This document shows positions 14,801 through 29,800 of a stretch of DNA of 64,000 nucleotides, in pieces. The stretch is from Arcuatula senhousia (taxonomy: Eukaryota > Mollusca > Bivalvia > Mytilida > Mytilidae), in assembly GCA_963971305.1 (NCBI GenBank), contig OZ020307.1:52945702-53009701 (forward strand). The letters are read 5' to 3'. Each line of letters starts with the position of its first letter. Position 1 is the stretch's first letter. A model generated the notes under the pieces. It was not told the DNA's origin. It saw nothing but the letters and a program-made list of their open reading frames with translations, and did not search any database. The position numbers were made by a program, and so were the translations under genes.

Positions 14801-17800
14801 GAGTGTCTTATTTGTCCCATACCTTAACAAGGAGTGTCTTATTTGTTTCTTGTCCCATGCCTTAACCAGGAGTGTCTGTATTTGTCCCATACCTTAACCA
14901 GGAGTGTCTGTATTTGTTCCTTTTCCCATACCTTAACCAGGAGTGTCTGTATTTGTCCCATACCTTAACCAGGAGTGGCTGTATTTGTCCCATACCTTAA
15001 CCAGGAGTGTCTGTATTTGTCCCATACCTTAAGTAGGAGTGCCTGTATTTGTCCCATACCTTATCCAGGAGTGTCTGTATTTGTCCCATACCTTAACCAG
15101 GAGTGTCTGTATTTGTCCCATACCTTAACCAGGAGTGGCTGTATTTGTCTTATACCATAACTAGGTGTGTCTGTATTTGTCCAATACCTTAACCAGGAGT
15201 GTCTGTATTTGTTCCTTGTCCCACACCTTAGCCAGGAGTGTCTGTATTTTTCCCACACCTTAACCAGGAGTGTCTGTATTTGTCCCATACCTTAACCAGG
15301 AGTGTCTGTATTTGTCCCATACCTTAACCAGGAGTGTCTGTATTTGTCCCATACCTTAACCAGGAGTGGCTGTATTTGTCCCATACCTTAACCAGGAGTG
15401 TCTGTATTTGTCCCATATCTTAACCAGGAGTGTCTGTATTTGTTCCTTGTCCTATACCTTAACCAGGAGTGTCTGTATTTGTTCCTTGACCCATACCTTA
15501 ACAAGGAGTGTCTGTATTTGTTCCTTGTCCCATACCTTAACCAGGAGCGTCTGTATTTGTCCCATACCTTAACCAGGGGTGTATGTATTTGTCTCATACC
15601 TTTACCAGGAGTGTCTGTATTTGTCCCATACCTTAACCAGGAGTGTCTGTATTTGTCCCATACCTTAACCAGGAGTGTCTGTATTTGTTCCTTGTCCCAT
15701 ACCTTAAGCAGGAGTGACTGTATTTCTCCCATACTTTAACCAGGAGTGTCTGTATTTGTCCCATACCTTAACCAGGGGTGTCTTATTTGTCCCATACCTT
15801 AACAAGGAGTGTCTTATTTGTTTCTTGTCCCATGCCTTAACCAGGAGTGTCTGTATTTGTCCCATACCTTAACCAGGAGTGTCTGTATTTGTTCCTTTTC
15901 CCATACCTTAACCAGGAGTGTCTGTATTTGTCCCATACCTTAACCAGGAGTGGCTGTATTTGTCCCATACCTTAACCAGGAGTGTCTGTATTTGTCCCAT
16001 ACCTTAAGTAGGAGTGCCTGTATTTGTCCCATACCTTATCCAGGAGTGTCTGTATTTGTCCCATACCTTAACCAGGAGTGTCTGTATTTGTCCCATACCT
16101 TAACCAGGAGTGGCTGTATTTGTCTTATACCATAACTAGGTGTGTCTGTATTTGTCCAATACCTTAACCAGGAGTGTCTGTATTTGTTCCTTGTCCCACA
16201 CCTTAACCAGGAGTGTCTGTATTTTTCCCACACCTTAACCAGGAGTGTCTGTATTTGTCCCATACCTTAACCAGGAGTGTCTGTATTTGTCCCATACCTT
16301 AACCAGGAGTGTCTGTATTTGTCCCATACCTTAACCAGGAGTGGCTGTATTTGTCCCATACCTTAACCAGGAGTGTCTGTATTTGTCCCATATCTTAACC
16401 AGGAGTGTCTGTATTTGTTCCTTGTCCTATACCTTAACCAGGAGTGTCTGTATTTGTTCCTTGACCCATACCTTAACAAGGAGTGTCTGTATTTGTTCCT
16501 TGTCCCATACCTTAACCAGGAGCGTCTGTATTTGTCCCATACCTTAACCAGGGGTGTATGTATTTGTCTCATACCTTTACCAGGAGTGTCTGTATTTGTC
16601 CCATACCTTAACCAGGAGTGTCTGTATTTGTCCCATACCTTAACCAGGAGTGTCTGTATTTGTTCCTTGTCCCATATCTTAAGCAGGAGTGACTGTATTT
16701 CTCCCATACTTTAACCAGGAGTGTCTGTATTTGTCCCATACCTTAACCAGGGGTGTCTTATTTGTCCCATACCTTAACAAGGAGTGTCTTATTTGTTTCT
16801 TGTCCCATGCCTTAACCAGGAGTGTCTGTATTTGTCCCATACCTTAACCAGGAGTGTCTGTATTTGTTCCTTTTCCCATACCTTAACCAGGAGTGTCTGT
16901 ATTTGTCCCATACCTTAACCAGGAGTGGCTGTATTTGTCCCATACCTTAACCAGGAGTGTCTGTATTTGTCCCATACCTTAAGTAGAAGTGCCTGTATTT
17001 GTCCCATACCTTAACCAGGAGTGTCTGTATTTGTCCCATACCTTAACCAGGATTGTCTGTATTTGTCCCATACCTTAACCAGGAGTGGCTGTATTTGTCT
17101 TATACCATAACTAGGTGTGTCTGTATTTGTCCAATACCTTAACCAGGAGTGTCTGTATTTGTTCCTTGTCCCACACCTTAACCAGGAGTGTCTGTATTTT
17201 TCCCACACCTTAACCAGGAGTGTCTGTATTTGTCCCATACCTTAACCAGGAGTGTCTGTATTTGTCCCATACCTTAACCAGGAGTGTCTGTATTTGTCCC
17301 ATACCTTAACCAGGAGTGGCTGTATTTGTCCCATACCTTAACCAGGAGTGTCTGTATTTGTCCCATATCTTAACCAGGAAAGTCTGTATTTGTTCCTTGT
17401 CCTATACCTTAACCAGGAGTGTCTGTATTTGTTCCTTGACCCATACCTTAACAAGGAATGTATGTATTTGTTCCTTGTCCCATACCTTAACCAGGAGCGT
17501 CTGTATTTGTCCCATACCTTAACCAGGGGTGTATGTATTTGTCTCATACCTTTACCAGGAGTGTCTGTATTTGTCCCATACCTTAACCAGGAGTGTCTGT
17601 ATTTGTCCCATACCTTAACCAGGAGTGTCTGTATTTGTTCTTTGTCCCAGGTGGCAGTAGTTTTATGGAGATGAGATTTCTGCCACCAACCGCTAGTTCT
17701 GACAGTTTTGTCCTTCATCTCTACATCTTTGGATGCTTAAAATAATCAAGTATACTATTATCTCCCGCCTTTTCAAGATGATTCATTATCTAAATCAGAT

Positions 17801-20800
17801 ATTGCATCATCATTGTCATAGAAAAAACAATGATAAAGCTCTGGCTCTCTAGTTTCTCTACTCGTGGGGGTCAATTAACTCCCTTGAATGACAACTAAGA
17901 GCAAACAAAATTCTTAGCGCAAATCTCCAATTGATGTACTTCCTCATATAAAGTTTACATCAAATGGGTTAGGATTTGATCTTACACTATTCAGGACAGC
18001 CAGAAAAGATGATTCTGACACATCCAAAAAGTTCAATTTGTAGGAGATATGAAAATAATTATATACTGTGGATTCATTTATTTTCGTGGGTATCAATTTT
18101 CGTGGTCTGATGGAAAAGGACCAGTTCCTGGATTATTAAATTTGTGGTTCATAAGTCTGCAGCATACAGTTCAATGTTATATTTCCTTTTCATGGGGTAT
18201 CAAATTTTGTGGGTCAAATCCACCCACGAAAATTGATACCCCACTAATAATAATGAAACCACAGTATATATTTTTCCTATAGTAATTAAATTTGTCATGC
18301 AAAGTTCTCCCCCTTTACCTACCAAATTTGTTTGCAAGATATCCCTGTTTCAGTTGTTGTTGAGATAACATCCCTCTTTACCTAATTTATCAGCAAGATC
18401 TCCTTGTTTCAATACAATGAATAAGAGTTCTCCCCCCTTTACCTACCCAATTTATCAGCAAGATCTCCTTGTTTCAGTAGATTGTAGAAGAGTTCTCCCC
18501 CTTTAGCTCCTCTCATGTGCTGTATCTCTATCAGTTGAGCCATGTACTGTTTATCCTCCACTGACTGTTCAACTAGCGCTCTGTCCACGACCACAGATTT
18601 ATCCAAGGAAGTGAGTAGGGATGTCATACTCCTGACAGGAATACCAAACGTAGGAATAAACAATAACAACTGCCCAGGCTCTATATCCTGTAAAGCTGAA
18701 AGTTCAGAGAACAACTTGATGAAATTTATAAATCATTCGTTCTTATTCAAAATTCATTGTTTATCAATATATTTGAGAAAGAGAACTGTTATAATGTATA
18801 ATTTTTATCTTACTTTGATACTTTGAGAACTGTTATAATCATAATGTATCATTGGCAAGTTTTTCACTTGAACAAAACCTGGAATCAACTCAATGAAGAT
18901 ACAACCTCCCCCTTTTACTTTGATACTCTTGCTAAATGTAAATTTTCATTAAAGCCCATCAAGCTGTTAAGTTATATTTAGTTGCGGCATGTGTACAGGA
19001 CATGAACAGGGGGGTTAATATATACCTATTTTATCATAACCTTTGATAAATATGATTCCAGCACAATCTCATTCAATGCTATACACAAATATATAAATCT
19101 TGAATTATTATATGAGCACTTACCAACATCTACCAGCTGTTCAACATGTGACCTAATCATTCTAAGTTTCAGCCAATCAGGAAGCAGCAATGCCTCTTCT
19201 GATGTATCCAGGAGGAAAGCAGAAGGAGTACTACCATCAACAGGAACCAGGTCTCCAGTAATTCTTCATATTGACTCTCACCTGAAACATACAAGTATAT
19301 AGTACAGTAATAATGGATAGGCTGAACCATCAGTCATTCCCAAGGTCTGTAGGTCAACGGACAAATCGGATAAAAATTTGCTTGGTACAGTAGATTCTTT
19401 TTTCATTGCAATGTACACTATTACAGGACAAGGAGGAAAAGAGAAAAAATACTTGGGAATCACTTACCCTTGAAATATGATTCGTAATATTTAGGAGAGC
19501 ACTGTAAATAGCATAATTTTTGTGGTTAAGTAATTTTTGCTACATTTGTGGTCAATGAAAATCTTCGAAAAAAAAATACACCCCCAAAAAATTTAAAACC
19601 CCAAAATAGATATTTGGATTGAATGTGTGAAAATGAGCAACCACAAAAAAGACATTTTGTTGGATTTCTAATTTTGTGTATTGCACTTGTTGCTAATAGG
19701 ATTCATTTAAAAGAAAACTTTTTTGATTTCTTATTTTTATGGTTTACTGTCACCCATGATAACCATGAAATATGGTACCGTATGAATAATATTAAAACCA
19801 CAATAGATTAACTTTAAGTGGGACTGGCCAAATAAACTGTGATTGACTGAGCGGGGAGTTTAACCTCTTTACTATACCTAGACATAGGTCTGCAGCGATG
19901 TAAAACTGTGATTTAACTGTAATTTCATCTATAACTACTACATGTATAAGATATGACATTCTATTGTAAAGTAATAATGACTGACTGGGGAGTTTAAAGT
20001 CATGACTATACCTAGATATAGGACGGTAGTAAAAATTAAGAATTTATGACATTATGAAGATAAATTGTTGTATTATTAAACGAAAACTCAGGGATGATGT
20101 AATAGTTATTTCATGAAACCGGGATGTGTCAGTAAAAGATCACCCCAGACAGACGGACAAGGGTAAAACTATATGGCTGATCCACATACGTGGTCGGGCA
20201 ATAAACTAGAGGCTCCCAGGAGCCTGAATCGCTCACCTGATCTCTAATGCTAAAGCCTCTTACCTAGTGTGCAACATGGTCTACATGTTCTTGGTAAGTA
20301 ACATTAATGAAACTAGAATACTGACAATGTCAGAAAGGGCCCCGTGGCAAAATATCTAAGTGTTTTCAAAATCATACGAACTTTAATTATAACCACTAAG
20401 GCATGTTCCATGGAATGCATATGAAACTACAGATCTGTATTGTTAATAGCCTTTGAGTTTTATTGTTCACAAAGTCCAATTCTCAAAATGTGTGATTTTC
20501 GATAAAAAATGAAGTTTTTTCCAAAAATATTAATCAGATTTGCACGAAATTTTAATATGCAAATCAGGACATGCTACTTAGCAGCTGAACAAAGTTTCAG
20601 AACTGTTTTGTTAACAGTTTTTGAGTTTAAGTGTTCACAAAGTCCAATTCTCAAAATCTGTGATTTTCGTTAAAAAAAGAAGTTTTTTCCAAAAGTATTA
20701 AACAGATTTGCACGAAATTTTAATATGCACATCATGACATGCTACTTAGCAGCTGTGCAAAGTTTCAGAACTGTATTAATAACAGTTTTTGAGTTTTAGT

Positions 20801-23800
20801 GTTCACAAGAATTGTTGACGGACGGACAGACGGACGGACAGACGGACGGACGGACGGACAAAGTGAAAACTATAGGGCGTCTGCATCTTCGATGCCGGGC
20901 CCTAACAAAGTTACAAAGCTTTCCATTTGGAAAAAAACATATTAAGTTAAAATTGATTGAAAACACTTTAAAGGATGATATGACAATTTTGACCCTGAAT
21001 CATTTTTGTGGATCTTTATGAGCTGAACAATTTTGCAATGCTAACTATTTCTCTAACTCTTATGGCTTTTAACATGTTTAAGATATGGTCCAAAAATAGG
21101 GCATGTAATGGGACATTAAATGATACCCCGCCACGTTATAATATCAAAAGTTCATAAAATTTGATTTCAAAGTGGCCTATCTCAAAAACTGTTTTTCGTA
21201 CAAAATATCAATTGAATCCCACGACGCGTTTTCAAATTATTGGTCGGAAACTCAAAATTTCATAAAATTTGATTTTTCAAAGTGGCCTATCTCGAAAACT
21301 ATTTTTTGGATCATGCTGGAAATCGAACTTGACCTGTATTTTATTGTACTAAACAGCTGTTCAAAATATCATTCAAATCCTTTGACACGTTTTCAAGTTA
21401 TTGGTCGGAAACTCAAAATTTCATGAAATTTGATTTTTCAAAGTGACCTATCTCGGAAACTATTTTTTGGATCATGCTGGAAATCGAACTTGACCTGTAT
21501 TTTATTGTACTAAACAGCTGTGTAAAATATCATTCAAATCCTGTGACGCGTTTTCAAGTTATTGGTCGGAAACCTTCGGGGGACGGACAGACGGACGGAC
21601 GGACGGACAGACACCGAAAAAAACTGAGGGTATAACATAATACCCTGCCACTTCGTGTGGCAGGGTATAAAAACTGTGAAAATGGTCAATTTTGATGATT
21701 AAGGGGAAATAACTCCTATAAGGAGTTGTCCCACAACTTTGACTCAATAGAGAGTTTTGTAGAGCTTTTGATGCTGAAGAAGGAATGTTGCTTCGGATTT
21801 TTTCTATCTCTTATACTTTTTGAGCTATAAGCTAAAAACTATGGTCTGACCCCCCTGTTCTATTTTTAGATACGGTGGCCAGGTTGGTTGGTCGATGTTC
21901 ACAAATTTCACAAACTTGGTAGAAGACATCCTACAGATCAAGTGTACAAAGTTTCAAAGCAATCCCACCAGTGGTTTCAGAGAAGATTTTAAAAAACCAG
22001 TTAAAATTGATAGAATGAAGCCCATTGTGGACTTACAAAGCTTTTTGACACATGCATCCTGTGGTGGACTTAAAAATGCATTTTTGACACATATATATTT
22101 ACATCAACATCTAATACAAAAAGCCTTATTTATGTACATGTAATAACTACAACTCAATTTTAAGTATAAAACTATTTGCCTTGACAAACTTTTAAAATTG
22201 GTGTTTTTGGCCCCTTTGACACCTAATTTCTAGAAAATGGTAAGAGATATTGCAAATCTGATTGAAATGTGCAGCCAGGAATTTTCACAAGCATTCCAAT
22301 GAAAAAAAGATTTTGAAAATCGGACCCAAAATAAAAAAGTTGAATTTATGGGCGTGGCCTGTCTTTAGCCGCCTGTAGCAATGTAATGGTGAAATACATA
22401 TCAAAATCATTGACACATTTAGTAGACAGAATTTTATGAGCACTTCAACAAAAAAAGAATTTTCAAAATCGAATGAATAATGAACATTCTACAACAGTTT
22501 TGTCAATACACCCGTTTTAGCCCCTTTATCCCTTTTTTTCTATAACAGTAGGGGCCACAAACCCCAAATACAAAACCAACATTCCTTTAGTGGATATAAT
22601 CATCATATTTAAACTTCATAACAATTGGCTGGCCCACTACAACTTAATATTGGTAAAAAACTATTTGCCTGGACAAACTTTTATAAATGGCGTTTTTGGC
22701 CCCTTTGACCCCTAATTTCTCGAAAACAGTAAGAGATATTGCAAATCTGATTGAAAAACGCAGGCAGGGATTTTTACAAGGATTCCAATGAAAAAAAGAT
22801 TTTGAAAATCAGACCACAAATAAAAAAGTCGATTTTTTGGGTGTGGCCCCTTTTTGACCCCTTATAGCAATGTAACGGTACAAGATACATCAAAGGTGTT
22901 GTTACATTTTGTTGACAGAATTTATTGAGGAATACAATAAACTAGAGGCTCCCAGGAGCCTGAATCGCTCACCTGATTTCTTATGCCAAAGTTTGAATAA
23001 ATTTCACAAACTTTCAACTATACAAAGTTGCAAATAATCCCTTCAGTGGTTTCAGAGAAGATTTTTGGAAATCAGTTTAAATTAATAGAAAAAAAAACAG
23101 TTAAAGGGCAATAACTCCTATAAGGACCTTTTGATGCTAAACAAGAAAAGTTGCTTCGGATTTTCTCTATCTCTTATACTTTTTGAGTTATAAGCCAAAA
23201 ACAATGGTCTGACCCCCCCTGTTCTATTTTTAGCAATGGCGGCCATGTTGGTTGGTTGACGTGTATATAATTCACAAACTTGGTAGAGGACATCCTAAAG
23301 ATCAATTGTACCAAGTTTCAAAGCAATCCCTTCAGTGGTTTCAGAGAAGAAGATTTTTGAAAATCAGTTAAAATTAATGGAAAAAAACAGTTAAAGGGGA
23401 ATAACTCTTAAATGGCTGATCTGACCATTTTGACCCTGAAATCATTTTTGTAGATTTCAATGAGCTGAACAATTCTGCAATGCTAACTTTTCCTCTAGCT
23501 CTAACGGTGTTCAAGATATTGTCGAAAAACTGCAAAAACGGTCAATTTTGACGATTAAAGGGCAATAACTCCTATAAGGAGTCGTTTGACAACTTCGTCT
23601 CAATGGAGAGATTTGTAGAGCTTTTGATGCTGAACAAGGAAGGTTGCTTCGGATTTTCTCTATCTTTTATACTTTTTGAGTTATAAGCCAAAAACAATGG
23701 TCTGACCCCTCTGTTCTATTTTTAGCAACGGCGGCCATGTTGGTTGGTCGACGTGTATATAATTCACAAACTTGGTAGAGGACATCCTAAAGATCATGTA

Positions 23801-26800
23801 TACCAAGTATCAATGCAATCCCTTCAGTGGTTTCAGAGAAGAAGATTTTTAAAAATCAGTTAAAATTAATGGAAAAAACAGTTAAAGGGGAATAACTCTT
23901 AAACGGCTGATCTGACAATTTTGACCCTGAAATCATTTTTGTAGATCTCAATGAGCTAAACAATTGTGCAATGCTAACTTTTCCTCTAGCTCTAATGGTT
24001 TTCAAGATATAGTCCAAAAACTGCAAAAGTGGTCAATTTTGATGATTAAAGGGCAATAACTCCTATAAGGAGTCGTTTCACAACTTCGACTCAATGGAGA
24101 GATTTGTAGAGCTTTTGATGCTGAACAAGGAGGGTTGCTTCGGATTTTCTCTATCTCTTATACTTTTTGAGTTATAAGCCAAAAACAATGGTCTGACCCC
24201 CCTGTTCTATTTTTAGCAACGGCGGCCATGTTGGTTGGTCGACATGTATATAATTCACAAACTTGGTAGAGGACATCCTAAAGATCAATTGTACCAAGTA
24301 TCAATGCAATCCCTTCAGTGGTTTCAGAGAAGAAGATCTTTGAAGAAAAGTTAACGGACGGACGACGGACGGACGGACGGACGGACGACGGACGCTTAAC
24401 GATGACAATAGCTCACATGACCCTTCGGGTCAGGTGAGCTAAAAAAGAATGATCAAAATCGGATGAAAATTAAACATTCTACAGACGTTTTGTCAATACA
24501 CCCGTTTTAGCCCCTTTTGGCCCTTTTTTTCTAAAATGGTAGGGGCCAGAAACCCCAAATGCAATACCAACCTTCCTTAAGTGGTTATAAACATCATATC
24601 AAAATTTTATAACAATTGATTAACTACAACTTAAGTTATCGCACGGAAACCAAAGTGTCTACAGACGACAACGACAACGACGACGACGACGACGACGACA
24701 ACGACAACGACATCGCCATAACATAATACGATCGCAAAAAATTTGCGGTCGTATAAAAATCAGTTAAAGGGCAATAACTCTTAAATGCTTGATCTGATAA
24801 TTTTGACCCTGAATCATTTTTGTAGATCTCAATGAGCTGAACAATTTTGCAATGCTAACTTTTCCTCTAGCACTTACAGTTTTCAAGAAAAAGTCCAAAA
24901 ACTGTGAAATGGTCAATTTTGACGATTAAGGGGAAATAACTCCTATAAGGAGTTGTCCCACAACTTTGACTCAATGGAGAGTTTTGTAGAGCTTTTGATC
25001 TGAAGAAGCAGGATGCTTCGGATTTTTTCTATCTCTTATACTTTAATTTGAGCTATAAGCTAAAAACTATGGTCTGACCCCCCTGTTCTATTTTTAGTAA
25101 CAGTGGCCATGTTGGTTGGGCGATGTTCACAAATTTCACAAACTTGGTAGAGGACATCCTAAAGATCAAGCGTACAAAGTTTCAAAGCAATCCCATCAGT
25201 GGTTTCAGAGAAGATGTTTGAAGAAAAGTTAACGGACGGACGGACACTTAACGATGACAATAGCTCACATGGTCAGGTGAGCTAAAAACCTGCTTTAAAA
25301 AACAAAAGAAAAAGAACAAAAGAGTTGAAAAAGTAGATCAGGGTTTTCCGAGGGATGATCTGTCTCAGATCAGCCATGTTAGAACAAAAGAGCTGGGATG
25401 TAAAAACTGTTTAGAAGATATAATGTTCCATTACTGAATGAAAACTCAGGAGTGATTAACTTTTAATTAGTTAGAACATTCTATCATTGAGTGAAAATTC
25501 AGGGGTGATTTACTGTTATAAGATCAAATGTTCCATTTCTGAGTAAAAACTTAGGGGTAATTTACTGTATATAAGATAGAAAGGTTCCATTATTGAATGA
25601 AAATAAGGGGTGATAAACTGTTTATAAGATAGAATGTTCCCCTATTTAGTGAAAACTCAGGGTGATTAACTGTTTATAAGAATGTTCTATTATTGAATGA
25701 AAATTAGGGGTGATTAACTGTTTATAAGATAAGATGTTCCATTACTGAGTAAACACTCAGTAATAGTTATTACATGAGGACGCGGTGTGTCAGTTAAAGA
25801 TCACCCCGACGGCCGGAGGCCGGAGGGTGTGATCTTACTGACACACCAAGTCCTAATGTAATAACTATTTTACATCCCAGCCTTCAAAGTATGTCATGTA
25901 AAATTTAAATACAAACATTAGAATACATTCTGTGCATTGTGTATAAAAAATAAAACATTTTTATAATTTATATTATAAAATATCCTTATTGGGCCCCTTC
26001 AATATCGTTTATGTACATTTTTTTAGCGAGGAGTTTCCATCGGTTTCGTGGTCTAGTGGATATGAAGGTAGACTTGGAACAGTGGGATCTGATGTTCAAA
26101 CCCCGGTGGAAACTATGTTATTTTTCAATCTTCAAAAAAACTTTGTTGTTGATTTTATAATTTTCCTATGTTCAACTTAGTGAACATTTCTCAAAAAACG
26201 TGCTTTGAAAAACAAAAGAAAAGGAACAATAGAGTTGAAAAAGTAGAACAGGGTATTCCGAGGGATGATCTGGCTCAGATCACCCCTGTTAGAACAAAAG
26301 AGCTGGGATGTAAGGGGTTATAAACTGTTTATATGATAGAATGTACCATTATTGAACAAAAAATCAGGGGTGATTAACAGTTTATAAAAATAACAATTTC
26401 AAATGTTAAAGATAGAATGTTCCACTAATGATTGAAAACTCTTCAAAGAATTACTGTGTTTTCAGTAATAGTTATTACATGAGGATGCATTGTGTCAGTA
26501 AAAGATCACTTCGACGGCGGGAGGGGTGATATTACTGACACACCAATTCCCAATGTAATAACTATTTTACATCCCAGCCTTCAAAATATGTCATGTAAAA
26601 TTTTAATACAAACATTAGAATACATTCTGTGCATTTAAAATCAAAAAGCAAACATTTTTATAATATATAATATAAACTATCCTTATTGGGCCCCTTCAAT
26701 ATTCTTTATGTACAATTTCTTAGCGTAAAGTTTCTATCGGATTCGTGGCCCAGTGAATATGATGGTAGTCTTGAAACGGAGAGAACCAATGTTCAAATCC

Positions 26801-29800
26801 CAGTGGGAACAATTTTATTTTTCAAACATGCTTTGAAAAACAAAAGAAAAGGAACAATAGAGTTGAAAAAGTAGAACAAGGTATTCCGAGGGATGATCTT
26901 GCTCAGATCACCCCTGTAAGAACAAAAGAGCTGGGATGTAATCCAATAAAGATTTCTGTTTTTCAGTTTATCACATATTTCCAATTTATACATACATTTG
27001 GAAGGACCATAAATCAGTAGACTAGAGGCTCCCAGGAGCCTGAATCGCTCACCTGATCTCTTATGCCAAAGTTTGAATAAATTTCACAAACTTTCAAGTA
27101 TTCAAAGTTGCAAAACAATCCCTTCAGTGGTTTCAGAGAAGATTTTTGGAAATCAGTTTAAATTAATAGAAAAAACAGTTAAAGGGCAATAACTCCTGTA
27201 AGGACCTTTTGATGCTGAACAAGAAAAGTTGCTTCAGATTTTCTCTATCTGTTATATTTTTCGAGTTATAAGCCAAAAACAATGGTATGACCCCCCTGTT
27301 CTATTTTTAGCAATGGTGGCCATGTGGGTTGGTTGACGTGTATATAATTCACAAACTTGGTAGAGGACATCCTAAAGATTAAGTATACCAAGTATCAATG
27401 CAATCCCTTTAGTGGTTTCAGAGAAGAAGATTTTTGAAAATCAGTTAAAATTAATGGAAAAAACAGTTTAAGGGGAATAACTCTTAAACGGCTGATCTGA
27501 CAATTTTGACCCTGAAATCATTTTAGTAGATCTCAATGAGCTTAACAATTCTGCAATGCTAACTTTTCCTCTAGCTCTAACAGTTTTCAAGATATAGTCC
27601 AACTAGAGGCTCCCAGGAGCCTGAATCGCTCACCTGATCTCTTATGCCAAAGTTTAAATAAATTTCACAAACTTTCAAGTATACAAAGTTGCAAAACAAT
27701 CCTTTCAGTGGTTTCAGATAAGATTTTTGGAAATCAGTTTAAATTAATAGAAAAAAACAGTTAAAGGGCAATAACTACTGTAAGGACCTTTTGATGCTGA
27801 ACAAGGTAGGTTGCTTCGGATTTTCTCTATCTCTTATACTTTTCGATTTATAAGCCAAAAACAATGGTCTGACCCCCCTGTTCTATTTTTAGCAACGGTG
27901 GCCATGTTGGTTGGTCGACATGTATATAATTCGCAAACTTGGTAGAGGACATCCTAAAGATCATGTATACCAAGTATCAATGCAATCCCTTCAGTAGTTT
28001 TAGAGAAGATTTTTGAAAATCAGTGTAAATTAATGGAAAAACAGTTAAAGGGGAATAACTCTTAAACGGCTGATCTGACAATTTAGACCCTGAAATCATT
28101 TTTGTAGATCTCAATGAGGTTAACAATTCTGCAATGCTAACTTTTCCTCTAGCTCTAACAGTTTTCAAGATATTGTCCAAAAACTGCAAAAATGGTCAAA
28201 TTTGATGATTAAAGGGCAATAACTCCTATAGGGAGTCGTTTCACAACTTCGACTCAATGGAGAGATTCGTAGAGCTTTTGATGTTGAACAAGGAAGGTTG
28301 CTTCGGATTTTCTCTATCTTTCATACTTTATGAGTTATAAGCCAAAAACAATGGTCTGATCCCCCTATTCTATTTTTAGCAACGGCAGCCATGTTGGTTG
28401 GTCGACATGTATATAATTCACAAACTTGGTAGAGGACATCCTAAAGATCATGTATACCAAGTATCAATGCAATCCCTTCAGTAGTTTTTGAAAAGAAGAT
28501 TTTTGAAAATCAGTGTAAATTAATGGAAAAAACAGTTAAAGGGGAATAACTCTTAAACGGCTGATCTGACAATTTAGACCCTGAAATCATTTTTGTAGAT
28601 CTTGATGAGCTTAACAATTCTGCAATGCTAACTTTTCCTCTAGCTCTAACGGTTTTCAAGATATTGTCCAAAAACTGCAAAAATGGTCAATTTTGATGAT
28701 TAAAGGGCAATAACTCCTATAAGGAGTCGTTTCACAACTTCGACTCAACGAAGAGATTCGTAGAGCTTTTGATGCTGAACAAGGAAGGTTGCTTCGGATT
28801 TTCTCTATCTCTTATACTTTTTGAGTTATAAGCCAAAAACAATGGCCTGACCCCCCTGTTCTATTTTTAGCAATGGCCGCCATGTTGGTTGGTCGACATG
28901 TATATAATTCACAAACTTGGTAGAGGACATCCTAAAGATCATGTATACCAAGTATCAATGCAATCCCTTCAGTAGTTTTAGAGAAGAAGATTTTTGAAAA
29001 TCAGTGTAAATTAATGGACAAAACAGTTAAAGGGGAATAACTCTTAAACGGCTGATCTGACAATTTAAACCCTGAAATCATTTTTGTAGATCTCAATGAG
29101 CTAAACAATTCTGCAATGCGAACTTTTCCTCTAGCTCTAACGGTTTTCAAGATATTGCCCAAAAACTGCAAAAATGGTCAAATTTGATGATTAAAGGGCA
29201 ATAACTCCTATAGAGAGTCGTTTTACAACTTCGACTCAATGGAGAGATTCGTAGAGCTTTTGATGCTGAACAAGGAATGTTGCTTCGGATTTTCTCTATC
29301 TCTTATACTTTTTGAGTTATAAGCCAAAAACAATGGTCTGACCCCCCTGTTCTATTTTTATCAACAGCGGCCATGTTGGTTGGTCGACATGTATATAATT
29401 CACAAACTTGGTAGAGGACATCCTAAAGATCATGTATACCAAGTATCAATGCAATCCCTTCAGTAGTTTTAGAGAAGAAGATTTTTTAAAATCAGTGTAA
29501 ATTAATGGAAAAAACAGTTAAAGGGGAATAACTCTTAAACGGCTGATCTGACAATTTAGACCCTGAAATCATTTTTGTAGATCTCAATGAGCTAAACAAT
29601 TCTGCAATGCTAACTTTTCCTCTAGCTCTAACGGTTTTCAAGATATTGTCCAAAAACTGCAAAAATGGTCAAATTTGATGATTAAAGGGCAATAACTCCT
29701 ATAAGGAGTCGTTTCACAACTTCCACTCAATGGAGAGATTCGTAGAGCTTTTGATGCTGAACAAGGAAGGTTGCTTCGGATTTTCTCTATCTCTTATACT

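Larger units (their letters stand above)
25286..26945 (+). repeat. Two ~700-bp repeat units with long hairpin and tRNA-like core
   Basis: Each unit carries a long stem (AATAGTTATTACATGAGGA ... to its complement) with inner arms TGTGTCAGT/ACTGACACA around a GC-rich loop, at about 25745-25872 and 26463-26572. A conserved ~150-bp spacer, a tRNA-like segment, and a tail ending ACAAAAGAGCTGGGATGTAA follow. Before them, 25425-25750 holds degenerate copies of a ~60-bp unit (GAATGTTCCATTA). Confidence 0.7.

Noticed and set aside
13791..17640. CRISPR-like array of ~32-bp repeats
   Set aside because: Units are contiguous without unique spacers, the DNA is clearly eukaryotic, and units derive from an exon end.
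13908..17718. Many overlapping frames of 60-126 residues on both strands with repeats such as YLNQECLYLS or QIQTLLVKVWDKYRHSWL
   Set aside because: They are all readings of the exon 13 minisatellite; only the exon 13 part (17614-17735) has splice and homology support.
26032..26114. Functional tRNA gene
   Set aside because: A and B boxes are present, but the anticodon arm does not fold well and the sequence is part of a duplicated ~700-bp repeat.
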